Below, piece by piece: positions 33,123 to 42,418 of a DNA stretch of 64,000 nt. Each line of letters opens with the position of its first letter. The stretch's first letter is position 1. This DNA comes from Lachnospiraceae bacterium A2 (GTDB lineage: Bacteria; Bacillota; Clostridia; Lachnospirales; Lachnospiraceae). The notes beneath the pieces were generated by a model. That model was not told where the DNA came from and ran no database searches. It saw only the letters and a program-made list of their open reading frames with translations. The DNA is taken from assembly GCA_000403315.2 (NCBI GenBank), contig KE159641.1, forward strand, positions 162,185-226,184, written 5' to 3'. The translations under genes were made by a program, and so were the position numbers.

Positions 33123-34799
33123 TTATCTGTCTTTCAATATAATGTCCAGCACCCGCCCCGTCCCTTGTTCCAGATGGTTTTTCAGCATTAATCTGCGCAT
33201 TTCCTCCCGGATCTGGGGCGTGCGGGCAAGCCATTGGAAAGTGGAAAGGATGGTTTCCTCCGTCACCTCCGCGCCAAGCCCAAGGTTTAGGAACCCATTT
33301 TCCATCTGGGCAAAGGTGTGCAGCCTCTCCCGCTCATTCTGGGCAAGGACGATGGCTGGGACTCCCATGGCCGCCAGCTCAAAGACAGTCCGCCCCTGGG
33401 AGGTGAAAGCCAAATCTGCCTGCCCCATATGCTCCGCCACATTTTTCACATCAATATGTATGAAAATATTCTGTTCCGGCCTGGTAAAAATGCCCTTTTC
33501 TGCCGCAGGGTATCCTTTCCCCAAAATAAAATGGATTTCCGGCCCGGCAGCCGGTTTTCCGCCATCCCGCAGATGTTCCCATCCAAGTCCTTTCAGGCAT
33601 CCCAGCAATTTTTCCGCCATCCCATAGACTTTCCCAGTCAGGTTGGATGGGTCTGTGCCGCCAAACATCACCAGCACATTCCGTATTTCACTGGAAAACC
33701 CTTTTGGCCTGTGGATAAAAAATTCATCCCGGATGCACACATAGTCTGCCCCTGCATAGTGGTTCGGGCCCGGGGCCGGTTCATGGTAAAGCGCATTTAC
33801 CACCGCGTCCGCATAACAGGCCCCTTCCCCCAAATCCTCGATGGTGACTACTTTCCCAGCCAGCCCTTTCAGGCGCAGGACATGTTCCCTGGTGGTATTC
33901 AGGCAGTCGTTCACCACCACATCTGGATGGTACCCTTCCAGAAATGTATAAAATTCCTCCTCCTGTTCTATGGCATGGAGGGGAAAATAACTGTCCTTTA
34001 ACCGTTCATAGCCCTCCCTGTGCCTGCGGTTTGTCACAAACATGATTTCATGCCCAACCATCCGGTATGCCAGCGTCAGGCAGTGGTAAATATGCCCCAT
34101 GCCCAGTTCCCGGTAGCCGTCTGCCCGGAACACCACCCGCTTCCTTTGCAGGGTATGCTCGCAGGCCGCCCAGTCCCTTGGGGTATCGATATCCACCGCT
34201 TCTTCCTCCCCGATTTCATAGATGAAAACCGAAGCCCCGATCCGGTTCCTGGGAGTAATGCAGCTTCTCTTGGTAATCAGGAAAGCTCCTGCTTCTACGT
34301 AATGGGGCGGAAGGCTCTGGCGGTTTTTTCGCTCCTGATAATTTGGGAAATACTGCTCCCCTTCCTTCCCCCAGGACAGATGGGCTTGGTTAGAAGCGCT
34401 GATATAAGTGTCCTTGCCGCCCTTCTGGAATTCCTCCAACGCACGGGTTAAGGTACTCCCTTTTAGCAGCGGGGAAGTGGCCTGGAGGGTAACGACCGCG
34501 TCATAGGTGCAGGCATTTTTTTCCTCCATTTTCAGGAGGGCGTCATAAACCACCGGGTCCAGGGTTACGTGATCCCCAGCCAGGGCTGCTTCCCGTGCAA
34601 TGGCGTCCGCCCCGTAAACCCTTGCAATGGAAATGGCTTCTTCATCGTCCGTCGTTACCACGGTATCCGTAATCAGGGGGCAGGACTGGGCATTCTGCAG
34701 TGCGTAGGCTATCAGTGGCTTTCCTGCCATCAGGCGCACATTTTTCCGGGGGATCCCTTTGGAACCGCCGCGGGCTGGGATTACTGCCAATACTTTCAT
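33123..34799 (-). CDS. Fused CMP-nonulosonate synthetase and PseG-like UDP-sugar hydrolase
   Basis: A 558-residue two-domain protein. Residues 1-225: cytidylyltransferase with IPARGGSKGIPRKN, TLQATSPLL and VDIDTP, activating the nine-carbon sugar with CTP. Residues about 230-558: glycosyltransferase-B fold hydrolase of the PseG type (FRADGYRELGMGHIYHCL, FGGTDPSN, FTSQGRTVFELAAMGVP), which removes UDP before the synthase step. Fusion places the step before and the step after NeuB in one chain. Neither UDP-GlcNAc dehydratase nor aminotransferase genes are in the window. Confidence 0.9.
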   Translation of the reverse strand: MKVLAVIPARGGSKGIPRKNVRLMAGKPLIAYALQNAQSCPLITDTVVTTDDEEAISIARVYGADAIAREAALAGDHVTLDPVVYDALLKMEEKNACTYDAVVTLQATSPLLKGSTLTRALEEFQKGGKDTYISASNQAHLSWGKEGEQYFPNYQERKNRQSLPPHYVEAGAFLITKRSCITPRNRIGASVFIYEIGEEEAVDIDTPRDWAACEHTLQRKRVVFRADGYRELGMGHIYHCLTLAYRMVGHEIMFVTNRRHREGYERLKDSYFPLHAIEQEEEFYTFLEGYHPDVVVNDCLNTTREHVLRLKGLAGKVVTIEDLGEGACYADAVVNALYHEPAPGPNHYAGADYVCIRDEFFIHRPKGFSSEIRNVLVMFGGTDPSNLTGKVYGMAEKLLGCLKGLGWEHLRDGGKPAAGPEIHFILGKGYPAAEKGIFTRPEQNIFIHIDVKNVAEHMGQADLAFTSQGRTVFELAAMGVPAIVLAQNERERLHTFAQMENGFLNLGLGAEVTEETILSTFQWLARTPQIREEMRRLMLKNHLEQGTGRVLDIILKDR

Positions 34800-34919
34800 T
34801 TGTCTGTCTATTCCTTTCGTTTACTCGGGGACTATATGTAATATAAAACCTAAGGGCGTAAATTCCCCTGGCGCCGCCCCATAGTTTTATGCTGCATAAT
34901 AACATTCCGCATTCTGGCA

Positions 34920-36056
34920 CTACAAAAAACTGCCAAGGCTTTCCACATGCTTTACCATCATTGAAAAATATTCCTGCATCATCCGGTAGGCGTTTTTTAT
35001 CTGCAAAAAATCCGACTGGTAAAGGTTATTCAGGTAATCGTCCACCATCTGCATCAAATATTTATTTGACACCGTGCCAAGCGTCGTAACTATGCGCTCC
35101 CCTTCCTGCGCAGCTTTTATGCCAAAATCATAAGCAGCAATATGGGAAAGGCCAAGGGCCCCATTCACCCCTGCGCCCCGGGCATCTTCTTCTATCAGGA
35201 CAGAAATGTTCCGGCGGCTTAAATTATAGATATGGGCATGGACCCGGAACCCCAGATGGAGGTCGCAGTTATCATAAACGGAAAACCCTTCTTCCCCATA
35301 GCTGATGTCTACGCACTGCGCCCCGGCTTTAGCGCACTCCTCCACAGCCCAGCGAATCCTCTGGGCTGTGTGCTGGCCTGTATAGCCATCCGCCTCCATT
35401 CCCCGGTGGAACACCACCGTCCGCTCTGCTTTTGGAAATATCAGGGAAACATAGGCGGCCAAATCCACCAGATATTCCATGGAAGCGGCATTGGCTGGGT
35501 CTGAAATGCAAATTTTTTTCACATCATACGGGTTTGCAGAATGGAATGCCGTTTCTTTGGCAAACGCCAAATTGTACCATGCAGGGCAGCCTGTCATTTT
35601 CCCGGAATAAATCCCATTGCTGCGGAGCACATTGACGCTGTACCAGTCCCGGCAGCCCAGGATCTCCGTGTCAGCTTCTATCCGTTTCAAAAGCTGCAGG
35701 GTGGTTTCTGAAAATGGGTAATGGTACACGGCCTTATTGGCAATGCTGCTGCCAAACCAGCCCAGCCCAAGGGCAAACATAGGGGCCTGGATACGCCCCA
35801 AATCCTCCACCAGCGGAAAGGCTTCCGGGTAAAGATGGGGCAGGTATGCAGGCCCTCCGCAGAATACCATGGCGTCCATCTGGTTCAGCTCCTCCAAATG
35901 TGGCTCCATAGAGGCGCTGCGGCTGAAATAAAAAAACTCCGCCCCCGGATAAACGTATTCCAGCAATTCCCTGCTCCTTTTTACAATCAGGAAATCCCCG
36001 GCATTTTTCAATGCCCCTGACATCATGGCAAATCTTAATTTCTTCCCTGTTCCCAT
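34920..36056 (-). CDS. Polysaccharide pyruvyl transferase family protein
   Basis: A 378-residue GT-B-like enzyme (family with CsaB/WcaK) that adds ketal pyruvate to sugars or acts as a related transferase. Family features: SGALKNAGDFLIV at the start, VFCGGPAYL, GLGWFGSS, GCRDWYSVNVL and DLHLGFRVHAHI. It starts 3 nt after the Maf gene, so it is tightly coupled to the flagellin-modification cluster. Confidence 0.82.
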   Translation of the reverse strand: MGTGKKLRFAMMSGALKNAGDFLIVKRSRELLEYVYPGAEFFYFSRSASMEPHLEELNQMDAMVFCGGPAYLPHLYPEAFPLVEDLGRIQAPMFALGLGWFGSSIANKAVYHYPFSETTLQLLKRIEADTEILGCRDWYSVNVLRSNGIYSGKMTGCPAWYNLAFAKETAFHSANPYDVKKICISDPANAASMEYLVDLAAYVSLIFPKAERTVVFHRGMEADGYTGQHTAQRIRWAVEECAKAGAQCVDISYGEEGFSVYDNCDLHLGFRVHAHIYNLSRRNISVLIEEDARGAGVNGALGLSHIAAYDFGIKAAQEGERIVTTLGTVSNKYLMQMVDDYLNNLYQSDFLQIKNAYRMMQEYFSMMVKHVESLGSFL

Positions 36057-36059
36057 CTG

Positions 36060-37931
36060 TTACTCCTTTTCCCGTTGCTGTTCCTGCCCAATTGCCATAA
36101 GGTTCTCCTCTGCAAAATCCCGGAGCAGCACTGCGCATTGTTCCAACATTTTACTGTATTTCAGCCCCTGCACTGCCACCTCCCGGCTCCCTTCCATGGT
36201 ATCTTTCTCATATAAGCTTTCACTTTTCACAATATATTCTGCTACCGCCATGGTAGCGGACACCATTTGGTACATGTGCCTTGATTCACATGTTTTTGCT
36301 GTTTTCCCTACCTTTTTCAGCAGCTTTGCCACAGCTTTTGTATCCATGCTGCCTGACTTGCAGATATTCATAATTTTACGGTAGAACCGCTGCAGCTTCC
36401 TGGCATCCTTGCGTATTTCCTCCAATTCCCCTGGCACGGAATGGATGTATGCAATTACTTTGCTGCGTTCTTCCCCGTTAAATTCCGGCTCCATCCTTTC
36501 TATGTAAGGCCCATAATCCACTTCCTTTTGGCATGTTTCCCGGATGGCGTCTTTTAACTCCATCAATTCCGTATGTTCAATAAAAGCGCCGCCAGCGGTT
36601 GCGTTGATTACCCGCATATCCCGGTGCTTCTTTGCCCCTTCAATATACATATTGAACCAGTCGCGGAACACTTTAAAATCCCACCGGGTTGGGAGCGTTT
36701 CTTCATAATTTCCCTTTACCCGCATCATATGGCTGGTATCTTCCTTTGGCATAACCTGCTGGAAAGTGCCGTCCGCATGGGATTTTCCCCCGGTATACGC
36801 CAAATCCTGCCCCACCAGAATAATGGTGCGGAAGCCCATTTTATAAAGCAGTGAAAAACCGCTGCAGGCTACCGACCCTCCGGTAGATACCTCCGGAAAT
36901 ACTTTCCCTGCCGCCATATAAGCCATACATGGAAGGATATGCCCATCATAATAGAAAATTTTTTTGCCCCTCTGCTCCTTTAAAATTTCATAATTGGCTG
37001 TAACCGGGGCAATCACCGGGACATCTTTAATCGCATCGGTTTCTACCAGGCTGACTACTTTCTTCGTATCTATGGTAATAAAGGCATCCGGCAATATCCC
37101 TGCATGGATTAATGGCTTTACCGCTGTGTCCACCGCCAAAATAAAGGCTTTGTGCTTCGCCTGTTTCAGCTCCTGGATATTTTTATTTAAGGATGGGCCT
37201 GCCGATACCAAAACCGCCGGGACGTCATGGGGGATTGCGTCTGACAGCCGTTTCGTATTATATCCTTCGCAGAGATACTGCATATTCAAAATCTGGTTCT
37301 TTGCGGAATGGGTGGAAAACAGGACGCCGGTTTTCGAATTGGAAATTAAAAATCCCGTCCGTTTTTCAATTTTTTTCACTGCGCCCAGCAGTTCTTCCGG
37401 GAACAGTTCCTGATAATTTGGATGGATTTCCTGTTTCAGGAATTCCATTGTTTCCAAAGATATCAGCTTTGTTATCACAGGCTCCAATTCTGTTTCATTG
37501 ATCCCTTTTACAATAAATGCAATAGGCCGGCTGCTAATTTCCTCCGAAAGGTCCACCTCCTCCAGCATACGCAAAAAAATGGCGGCAGAGGGTTCATATA
37601 CCACAACATTCACCGTTTGGTGGGTATGCCCGATGATTGCATTCAGGTACTCCCCGCTCCCTGCCCCAAGCAAGAATACCGGCGCATATTTATGGATTTC
37701 CCCCATCCTCTCCACCCATATTTTTATTGGCTTTTTCACGTTCCGTTTCCCATTCAGGTACAGGCGCCGCTCCCCTGCCTTAACCCTGAAAACCAGTTCC
37801 CCATCCCCGGAATATTCCAGTTCTGTTTCTATGCCGTCTTTTTCGTAATTCCCATTTCTAATCAGCTCTGCAAACGGGGGATACCATTTTTCCATGGCTT
37901 CTAAATTTTTTTCAAAAATTTCCTTTCCCAT
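36060..37931 (-). CDS. Maf-type motility-associated glycosyltransferase (DUF115)
   Basis: A 623-residue protein. The central DUF115/MptE-like domain is visible as VLVSAGPSLNKNI, ILAVDTAVKPLIHAGILPD and FITIDTKK, then GGSVACSGFSLLYKMG and ILVGQDLAYTGGKSHA. Maf proteins transfer nonulosonic acids to flagellin. ATG 37931 follows AAGGAGGG and gives a 20-nt overlap with the small gene upstream. Being downstream of flagellin and upstream of sugar-synthesis genes supports this role. Confidence 0.9.
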   Translation of the reverse strand: MGKEIFEKNLEAMEKWYPPFAELIRNGNYEKDGIETELEYSGDGELVFRVKAGERRLYLNGKRNVKKPIKIWVERMGEIHKYAPVFLLGAGSGEYLNAIIGHTHQTVNVVVYEPSAAIFLRMLEEVDLSEEISSRPIAFIVKGINETELEPVITKLISLETMEFLKQEIHPNYQELFPEELLGAVKKIEKRTGFLISNSKTGVLFSTHSAKNQILNMQYLCEGYNTKRLSDAIPHDVPAVLVSAGPSLNKNIQELKQAKHKAFILAVDTAVKPLIHAGILPDAFITIDTKKVVSLVETDAIKDVPVIAPVTANYEILKEQRGKKIFYYDGHILPCMAYMAAGKVFPEVSTGGSVACSGFSLLYKMGFRTIILVGQDLAYTGGKSHADGTFQQVMPKEDTSHMMRVKGNYEETLPTRWDFKVFRDWFNMYIEGAKKHRDMRVINATAGGAFIEHTELMELKDAIRETCQKEVDYGPYIERMEPEFNGEERSKVIAYIHSVPGELEEIRKDARKLQRFYRKIMNICKSGSMDTKAVAKLLKKVGKTAKTCESRHMYQMVSATMAVAEYIVKSESLYEKDTMEGSREVAVQGLKYSKMLEQCAVLLRDFAEENLMAIGQEQQREKE

Positions 37932-38256
37932 CCGGTCCCTCCTTTGCGCCTTCCCATCCAAAAATATTCAGCAGTTCCCGCAGCCCATAGTCCAGCACAT
38001 CTGCCATCAGCACCATGTCCCGCTGCACGGAAGCTTCTATGTAATCTTCCAGCACTTGCAGGACATAGTTCTGGAACCCTGCCTGCTCCGTTTCCTCCAG
38101 GCAAAATACATTCCCCTCCAGCAATGCAGACGTAAACTGCCGGATTTGCCCTGACAGCCCAATCCCTCTTTCTACCGTGTCTGTCTGTTTCAGATAATGG
38201 CGCCGGATACAGATATCATTGATCTGAAACAGCAATTCTTTTGCCAATGCTTCCAT
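37912..38256 (-). CDS. Small helical protein between flagellin and Maf
   Basis: A 114-residue acidic all-helical protein without signal or membrane segments. It overlaps the Maf gene by 20 nt and follows the flagellin terminator. I do not recognise it. Size and position recall a flagellin chaperone (FliS-like), but no FliS signature is clear; it may serve flagellin glycosylation. Confidence 0.65.
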   Translation of the reverse strand: MEALAKELLFQINDICIRRHYLKQTDTVERGIGLSGQIRQFTSALLEGNVFCLEETEQAGFQNYVLQVLEDYIEASVQRDMVLMADVLDYGLRELLNIFGWEGAKEGPDGKGNF

Positions 38257-38274
38257 TTTTCAGGATTCCTTCCC

Positions 38275-38307
38275 ATAAAACAAGGGGCACGAAACCCGTA
38301 CCCCTTG
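38275..38307 (-). terminator. Rho-independent terminator after flagellin
   Basis: On the minus strand a CAAGGGG-ACG stem with a 5-nt loop is followed by TTTTAT. It lies 17 nt past the flagellin stop and limits read-through into the glycosylation genes. Confidence 0.85.
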
Positions 38308-38323
38308 CATATTATTCCTAAGC

Positions 38324-39526
38324 TTATCCCAACAAGGACAATACGCCCTGTGTAGACTGGTTCGCCTGTGCAAGCATAGACTGCCCTGCCTGTGCAAGAA
38401 TGTTGTTCTTGCTGTATTCTACCATTTCAGATGCCATATCTAAGTCGCGGATACGGGACTCTGCTGCCTGAGTATTCTCTGCCACGTTGTCTAAGTTTGC
38501 GATGGTATGCTCTAACCTGTTCTGGATTGCACCAAGCGCAGACCTTTGGGAAGATACTTTATTGATGGCATCCTGAATTGCAGTGATGGAGTTATTTGCT
38601 ATTTCATAGCTGTCCACAGCTACCCTTCCTGTTTCGCTATAGCCGGATACTGCTTCTGCTTCGGTTGTGCTTGTAGTCACATAATCCTTGAAATTGTTGT
38701 TAATTGCATTTGTCATGATGCTGACAGCCCTTCCCTGGTCTATGGATATAGCAGCAGAAAGCGTACCAACTTTTTTCCCATCAATAAGCGTCATGTAATA
38801 TACGCTCCCATTGTCATTGTATTGAGGAGTGTAATTTGCTGACGTATATTTGCTTTTTACCCCTGACGTAAACTTTGAAATAGCTGCCGCTTTATTGGCA
38901 TCTAAATCTGCCCCTGACGCCACTTTATAAGACATCTCCTGGCCCTGATAGGTAACCTTAATCGGGGTTGTTCCTCTCTGTGGGTCATTTGTTATATTCT
39001 TTTCCACGCTTCTGAGTCCCAATGTCTGTGCGTTCATATTGCCAATGCTGATGGAAATTTTCTGGTTTGCATTTGCGCCCACCTGGAGGTTTTTATCCTG
39101 GAAGGAACCATCCAGCAGGTTCTGCTTATTGAACTGGGTTGTAGTGGAAATTCTGTCCAATTCTGCAGTCAATGCATCCAACTCCTCATTGATTGCTTCA
39201 CGGTCAATGTTTTCATTGGTATCATTTGCGCCCTGTACTGCCAGCTCGTTCATCCTCTGGAGGATGGAGTGGGCTTCGTTCAATGCACCTTCTGCCGTCT
39301 GGATTAAGGATACGCCATCCTGTGCGTTGGTAGATGCACGTGTTAAGCCCCGCACCTGGCTTCTCATTTTTTCTGAAATTTTTAACCCTGCCGCATCATC
39401 CCCTGCACGGTTAATCCGGTAACTGGATGATAACTTTTCTGAAGATTTTGCCTGCGCGTTGGTAGTAACGCCCAACTGACGGTTAGAATTCATTGCTGTA
39501 AGGTTGTGTTGTACGATCATTGCCAT
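38324..39526 (-). CDS. Flagellin
   Basis: A 400-residue flagellin starting at ATG 39526 (MAMIVQHNLTAMNSNRQLG), 8 nt after AAGGAGG. Conserved N-terminal D0/D1 (about 1-160, with SSSYRINRAGDDAAGLKISEKM region) and C-terminal D1/D0 (about 300-400, ending LAQANQSTQGVLSLLG) flank a shorter variable centre (about 165-285) rich in Ser/Thr, the likely sites for O-linked sugar. An upstream in-frame extension to 39625 is leader RNA. No convincing sigma-28 promoter was seen in the 190-bp leader. SD carries a CsrA-type motif. Confidence 0.97.
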   Translation of the reverse strand: MAMIVQHNLTAMNSNRQLGVTTNAQAKSSEKLSSSYRINRAGDDAAGLKISEKMRSQVRGLTRASTNAQDGVSLIQTAEGALNEAHSILQRMNELAVQGANDTNENIDREAINEELDALTAELDRISTTTQFNKQNLLDGSFQDKNLQVGANANQKISISIGNMNAQTLGLRSVEKNITNDPQRGTTPIKVTYQGQEMSYKVASGADLDANKAAAISKFTSGVKSKYTSANYTPQYNDNGSVYYMTLIDGKKVGTLSAAISIDQGRAVSIMTNAINNNFKDYVTTSTTEAEAVSGYSETGRVAVDSYEIANNSITAIQDAINKVSSQRSALGAIQNRLEHTIANLDNVAENTQAAESRIRDLDMASEMVEYSKNNILAQAGQSMLAQANQSTQGVLSLLG

Positions 39527-39535
39527 AATATTTTT

Positions 39536-39544
39536 CCTCCTTGT
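39536..39544 (-). promoter_or_regulatory. CsrA-type site in flagellin ribosome-binding site
   Basis: ACAAGGAGG fits the ACARGGANG core bound by CsrA and covers the Shine-Dalgarno sequence of flagellin. The same nine bases form the ribosome site of csrA (40009-40017). A hairpin (GCGAGCAAA/TTTGCTTGC) lies further up the leader. Confidence 0.5.
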
Positions 39545-39718
39545 TTTATGGTCTTTCCTGCCTGCCGGATTGTTGTCTGGAATTACAGGCAGCTTCGCGC
39601 CAACTGCTTTGCAGATGGCTGGCAAGCAAATCCGTTTGCTCGCAAATTTTTATAATAAGCAGAAGCCCTAGGTTACCCCTGCGCTATTACCTGTAATGGG
39701 TTGCAGCATAAGCGCTTC

Positions 39719-40003
39719 CTATGCCCGGGCAGCCCGCTTAGCCTTCTTCCGCTCCTCCATAAGGATGGCTTTAATCTTCTCTTTTGCCTCGGGGGAAAGC
39801 TCCCGTTCCTTGTGGTGCTTTACTTCATTCCCCGGCCCTGCAGCCATCCCATATTTTTCCAAAGCGGAACTGCGTACCACATTCATAGATTTTGGGGCAT
39901 CCACCAGTACGTGCAGGCTGTTTGCGCTCCCTCCGGTAAAAACCAGCTTGATGTTCTCCCCTACCAGCAGGTATTCGCCTGCCTTTACGGTTAATTTCAG
40001 CAT
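39719..40003 (-). CDS. csrA: CsrA-family translational regulator with basic tail
   Basis: A 94-residue protein starting at ATG 40003 behind AAGGAGG. The first ~52 residues match CsrA (MLKLTVKAGEYLLVGENI ... VDAPKSMNVVR, with Arg at the RNA-binding position). The remaining ~40 residues are an unusual Lys/Glu-rich helical extension. CsrA of Firmicutes represses flagellin translation and is normally held by FliW; no fliW is in this window. Placed directly upstream of flagellin on the same strand. Confidence 0.85.
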   Translation of the reverse strand: MLKLTVKAGEYLLVGENIKLVFTGGSANSLHVLVDAPKSMNVVRSSALEKYGMAAGPGNEVKHHKERELSPEAKEKIKAILMEERKKAKRAARA

Positions 40004-40085
40004 AGGAACCTCCTTGTTTCCTTCCGGCGATGTATGGCCGCCTTTGGGTGGCTGGGCGCTCCGCCGGATCCATCTCCTAATGAAT

Positions 40086-40126
40086 TTTGCCATGCAACAT
40101 TTCGCGCCAAAATGTTGCATGGCAAA
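40086..40126. repeat. 17-bp perfect hairpin with CGCGCCA loop (left copy)
   Basis: TTTGCCATGCAACATTT (40086-40102) pairs fully with AAATGTTGCATGGCAAA (40110-40126). The 29-nt core ATGCAACATTT...AAATGTTGCAT with its loop is present inverted at 42419-42453. The 443-bp gap 40004-40446 also holds a family A element; no gene is seen. Confidence 0.85.
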
Positions 40127-40244
40127 GATGCAGCCCGGAATGGCTCCCTTACAGCCACTTTTCATGAATTTCCGGGAAATGGATTGCAAAACGGGAAAAA
40201 ATGTAATAATCTGGACTGCACTGGCAGAAATTTAGCAAGAAGAA

Positions 40245-40410
40245 CTAGAGCGTGTTTGAAAATTGCTTTCTGCAAGATTCCGTCCCAGTTTGCATCAGAT
40301 TTTATGCTGGATTTGGGAGGTGTAGTGGGCTACATTGACGAAATTCAGCATAGAATCCGGTGTAAAGTGGGGCGGAAAATTGTGGGAATGAATTTTCAAA
40401 CACGCTCTAG
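40245..40410. repeat. Family A repeat (166 bp), copy 2
   Basis: CTAG-bounded, reverse orientation to 26279-26444, with perfect CTAGAGCGTGTTTGAAAATT ends. It lies 36 bp before the tyrosine recombinase start and may supply or modulate its transcription. Confidence 0.9.
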
Positions 40411-40446
40411 AACACATAGGAAGAACTAAGAAACAGGAGGTTACAC

Positions 40447-41025
40447 ATGAGCACCACACAGCCTATCCGAAGCATGGATGAAATTGAGGAACTGAAAAAC
40501 TATTTTTATCTGGAAAAACCCAACTTAAGGAATTATGCATTGATTTGCCTTGGCATGAATTCTGCCTTAAGGATTGGCGATTTGCTTTCCCTGAAATGGG
40601 AGGACGTCTACCACTTTCCCGGCCGCTGTTTTTTAAAGCACATCTCTATTACAGAGCAAAAAACCGGGAAACGGACGCAGATTGCCCTAAACCAAAGCGC
40701 TGTGGGAGCCCTGCAGGTCTACCAGGAGAGCATTGGGCAGTTTGGGCCAGCAGATTACCTGTTCCCAGGAAAATATGGCTTTACCCATTTAAGCCGCTCC
40801 CAGGCCTTCCGCATTATCAAATCGGCGGGGCAGGACCTTCATTTTGAAACGGACATAAGCTGCCATTCCCTGCGGAAAACCTTTGGGTACCATGCGTGGA
40901 AATCCGGGGCGCAGCCTGTGGTACTGATGAATGTCTTTAACCATTCCTCATTCCAGATTACGAAGCGGTATCTGGGGATTGAGCAGGACGAGAAAGACAA
41001 GGTTTTTCTGGATACGAATTTGTAG
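40447..41025 (+). CDS. Tyrosine recombinase, catalytic domain only
   Basis: A 192-residue integrase. Catalytic set: Arg in SALRIGDLLSLKW, Lys in QKTGKRTQIAL, His/Arg in CHSLRKTFGYH, His in FNHSSF, Tyr in TKRYLG. No SAM-like N-terminal core-binding domain, so it is about 100 residues shorter than XerC-type enzymes. AGGAGG lies upstream of the ATG. It is one of few plus-strand genes here and sits within an interval bounded by inverted hairpins. Confidence 0.92.
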   Translation: MSTTQPIRSMDEIEELKNYFYLEKPNLRNYALICLGMNSALRIGDLLSLKWEDVYHFPGRCFLKHISITEQKTGKRTQIALNQSAVGALQVYQESIGQFGPADYLFPGKYGFTHLSRSQAFRIIKSAGQDLHFETDISCHSLRKTFGYHAWKSGAQPVVLMNVFNHSSFQITKRYLGIEQDEKDKVFLDTNL

Positions 41026-41103
41026 GAGGGAACCCTAACCACATAAGAGGAACGTTCTTCCTGCCGCCGTAATATGCAGGGAGAGGTGTCCCGGATATGC
41101 AAA

Positions 41104-41204
41104 AAGGGCTGTTGCAAAATGCAGCTTATATACAGGATATGGATGGGATTCTTACATCCCGGATACCATACTTTGTATATAACAGCCATTTTGCAACAGC
41201 CCTT
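41104..41204. repeat. Family D palindromic element, copy 2
   Basis: 101 bp with perfect 18-bp ends AAGGGCTGTTGCAAAATG and inverse, plus inner palindromes (TATATACA/TGTATATA). Shares the GGGCTGtYGCA end with 31125-31228. Lies between the recombinase and Rpn genes, where it may also act as a two-way terminator. Confidence 0.8.
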
Positions 41205-41287
41205 CCCTATATCATATTTTTGGAAAAATCTGGCACCAGAGCCGTCCCTATAATATAATATGCAGCTATGTTCTGTTTCAGGAGTTT

Positions 41288-42148
41288 CTAGTGCAAAAGC
41301 TTTTTTTCTTCCAAGGCTTTTTTCGCTTCTTCCAAATCACTTTCTGAATATTTTTCTAATATCCTGTCCTCTGGAATATCAAACCCAAGCATATTAACAA
41401 CGGCAATGATGCGTTCTTTTTTCGCCCCATTCTTTGCCCCGTCTTCAAATATCATTCGGCCTACTTTTGTCATGCTGATTTCCCTCCTTATTGCTTCTGC
41501 TTCTGATTTCCCAATGAATTTATCGCTTATTACCAATAACCCTGCAAATACAAATTTCTGTTCTTGTTCATTCCCAATGTGCTTTGCAAGATTAATCACC
41601 CGTTCAACGCCCCGCTGCTTAGCGTCTTTTCCTCTTTCGGCCAAAGGCAATATAATTAACTGCATCAGTTCCTGTTCTGTTAATTTATCGCCATTGCCCA
41701 ATTTACGCTTTACAGTATTGTATATTTCTTCCGCTGGAATGTCACCTACAAATACCTGTTCCATGGACAGAACCATACACCCAACATCCAAGGATGGCTT
41801 GGCCGCCGCAACATCTCCTGTATAAATGACAATCATACGTATTTCTGGTATATCCCCATGTTCTTCGTATAGGCGCTTTGTGATTCTCGCAATATAATTC
41901 ATATATTTTATACGGTTCTTCACATTATTTGCCGACTCATAATCTACCAGCGCATAAGTGCCATCTTCCAAAAGAAACAGGTTATCCATACGTAATTCAT
42001 TTACCGAAACCATGGGCAGGTTGGTCGGCAGCACCTCTTTAATCTTTGGTAAATCCAGGCCATATGCCGCAAAAGATTTCTCCTTGAACACTTCGCTCAG
42101 AACTTTAAACTCTATATCTTTATTTTGATATGCTATCCCTTCTGACAT
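41288..42148 (-). CDS. Rpn-type PD-(D/E)xK nuclease / transposase-like protein
   Basis: A 286-residue protein. N-terminal half has the nuclease core (MDNLFLLEDGTYALVDYES, with Asp ... Asp/Glu) and the C-terminal half is helical, ending with the SESDLEEAKKALEEKK segment common in Lachnospiraceae Rpn/DUF4351 proteins. Such genes are often multicopy and linked to recombination. Confidence 0.8.
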   Translation of the reverse strand: MSEGIAYQNKDIEFKVLSEVFKEKSFAAYGLDLPKIKEVLPTNLPMVSVNELRMDNLFLLEDGTYALVDYESANNVKNRIKYMNYIARITKRLYEEHGDIPEIRMIVIYTGDVAAAKPSLDVGCMVLSMEQVFVGDIPAEEIYNTVKRKLGNGDKLTEQELMQLIILPLAERGKDAKQRGVERVINLAKHIGNEQEQKFVFAGLLVISDKFIGKSEAEAIRREISMTKVGRMIFEDGAKNGAKKERIIAVVNMLGFDIPEDRILEKYSESDLEEAKKALEEKKLLH

Positions 42149-42418
42149 TCCGTATCCTCCTATGTATCACATTATAACATTGCAGCTACAGCAGCACAAT
42201 ACTGCATTCACTGGAAAGAACCCCAAAACTTTTCATAACTTCCCATTTTCTTTCCCCAAATGCTGAAAAATCCCCTAAGCAAAAGATATGCCGCTTCTTT
42301 TTCTGCTGGCTCCACACAGCCCAAGAAGCCCTGCAAACAAAAAATTTCCAGAAAACCGAAATTTTTTTATTTCTGCTGTTAAGTATTTTACATTTGGTTC
42401 GATATATATGTTGTAAAC

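Noticed and set aside
39527..39718. Sigma-28 promoter for flagellin
   Set aside because: No convincing TAAA-N15-GCCGATAA match was found in the leader; an AT-rich stretch near 39650 is too weak to call.
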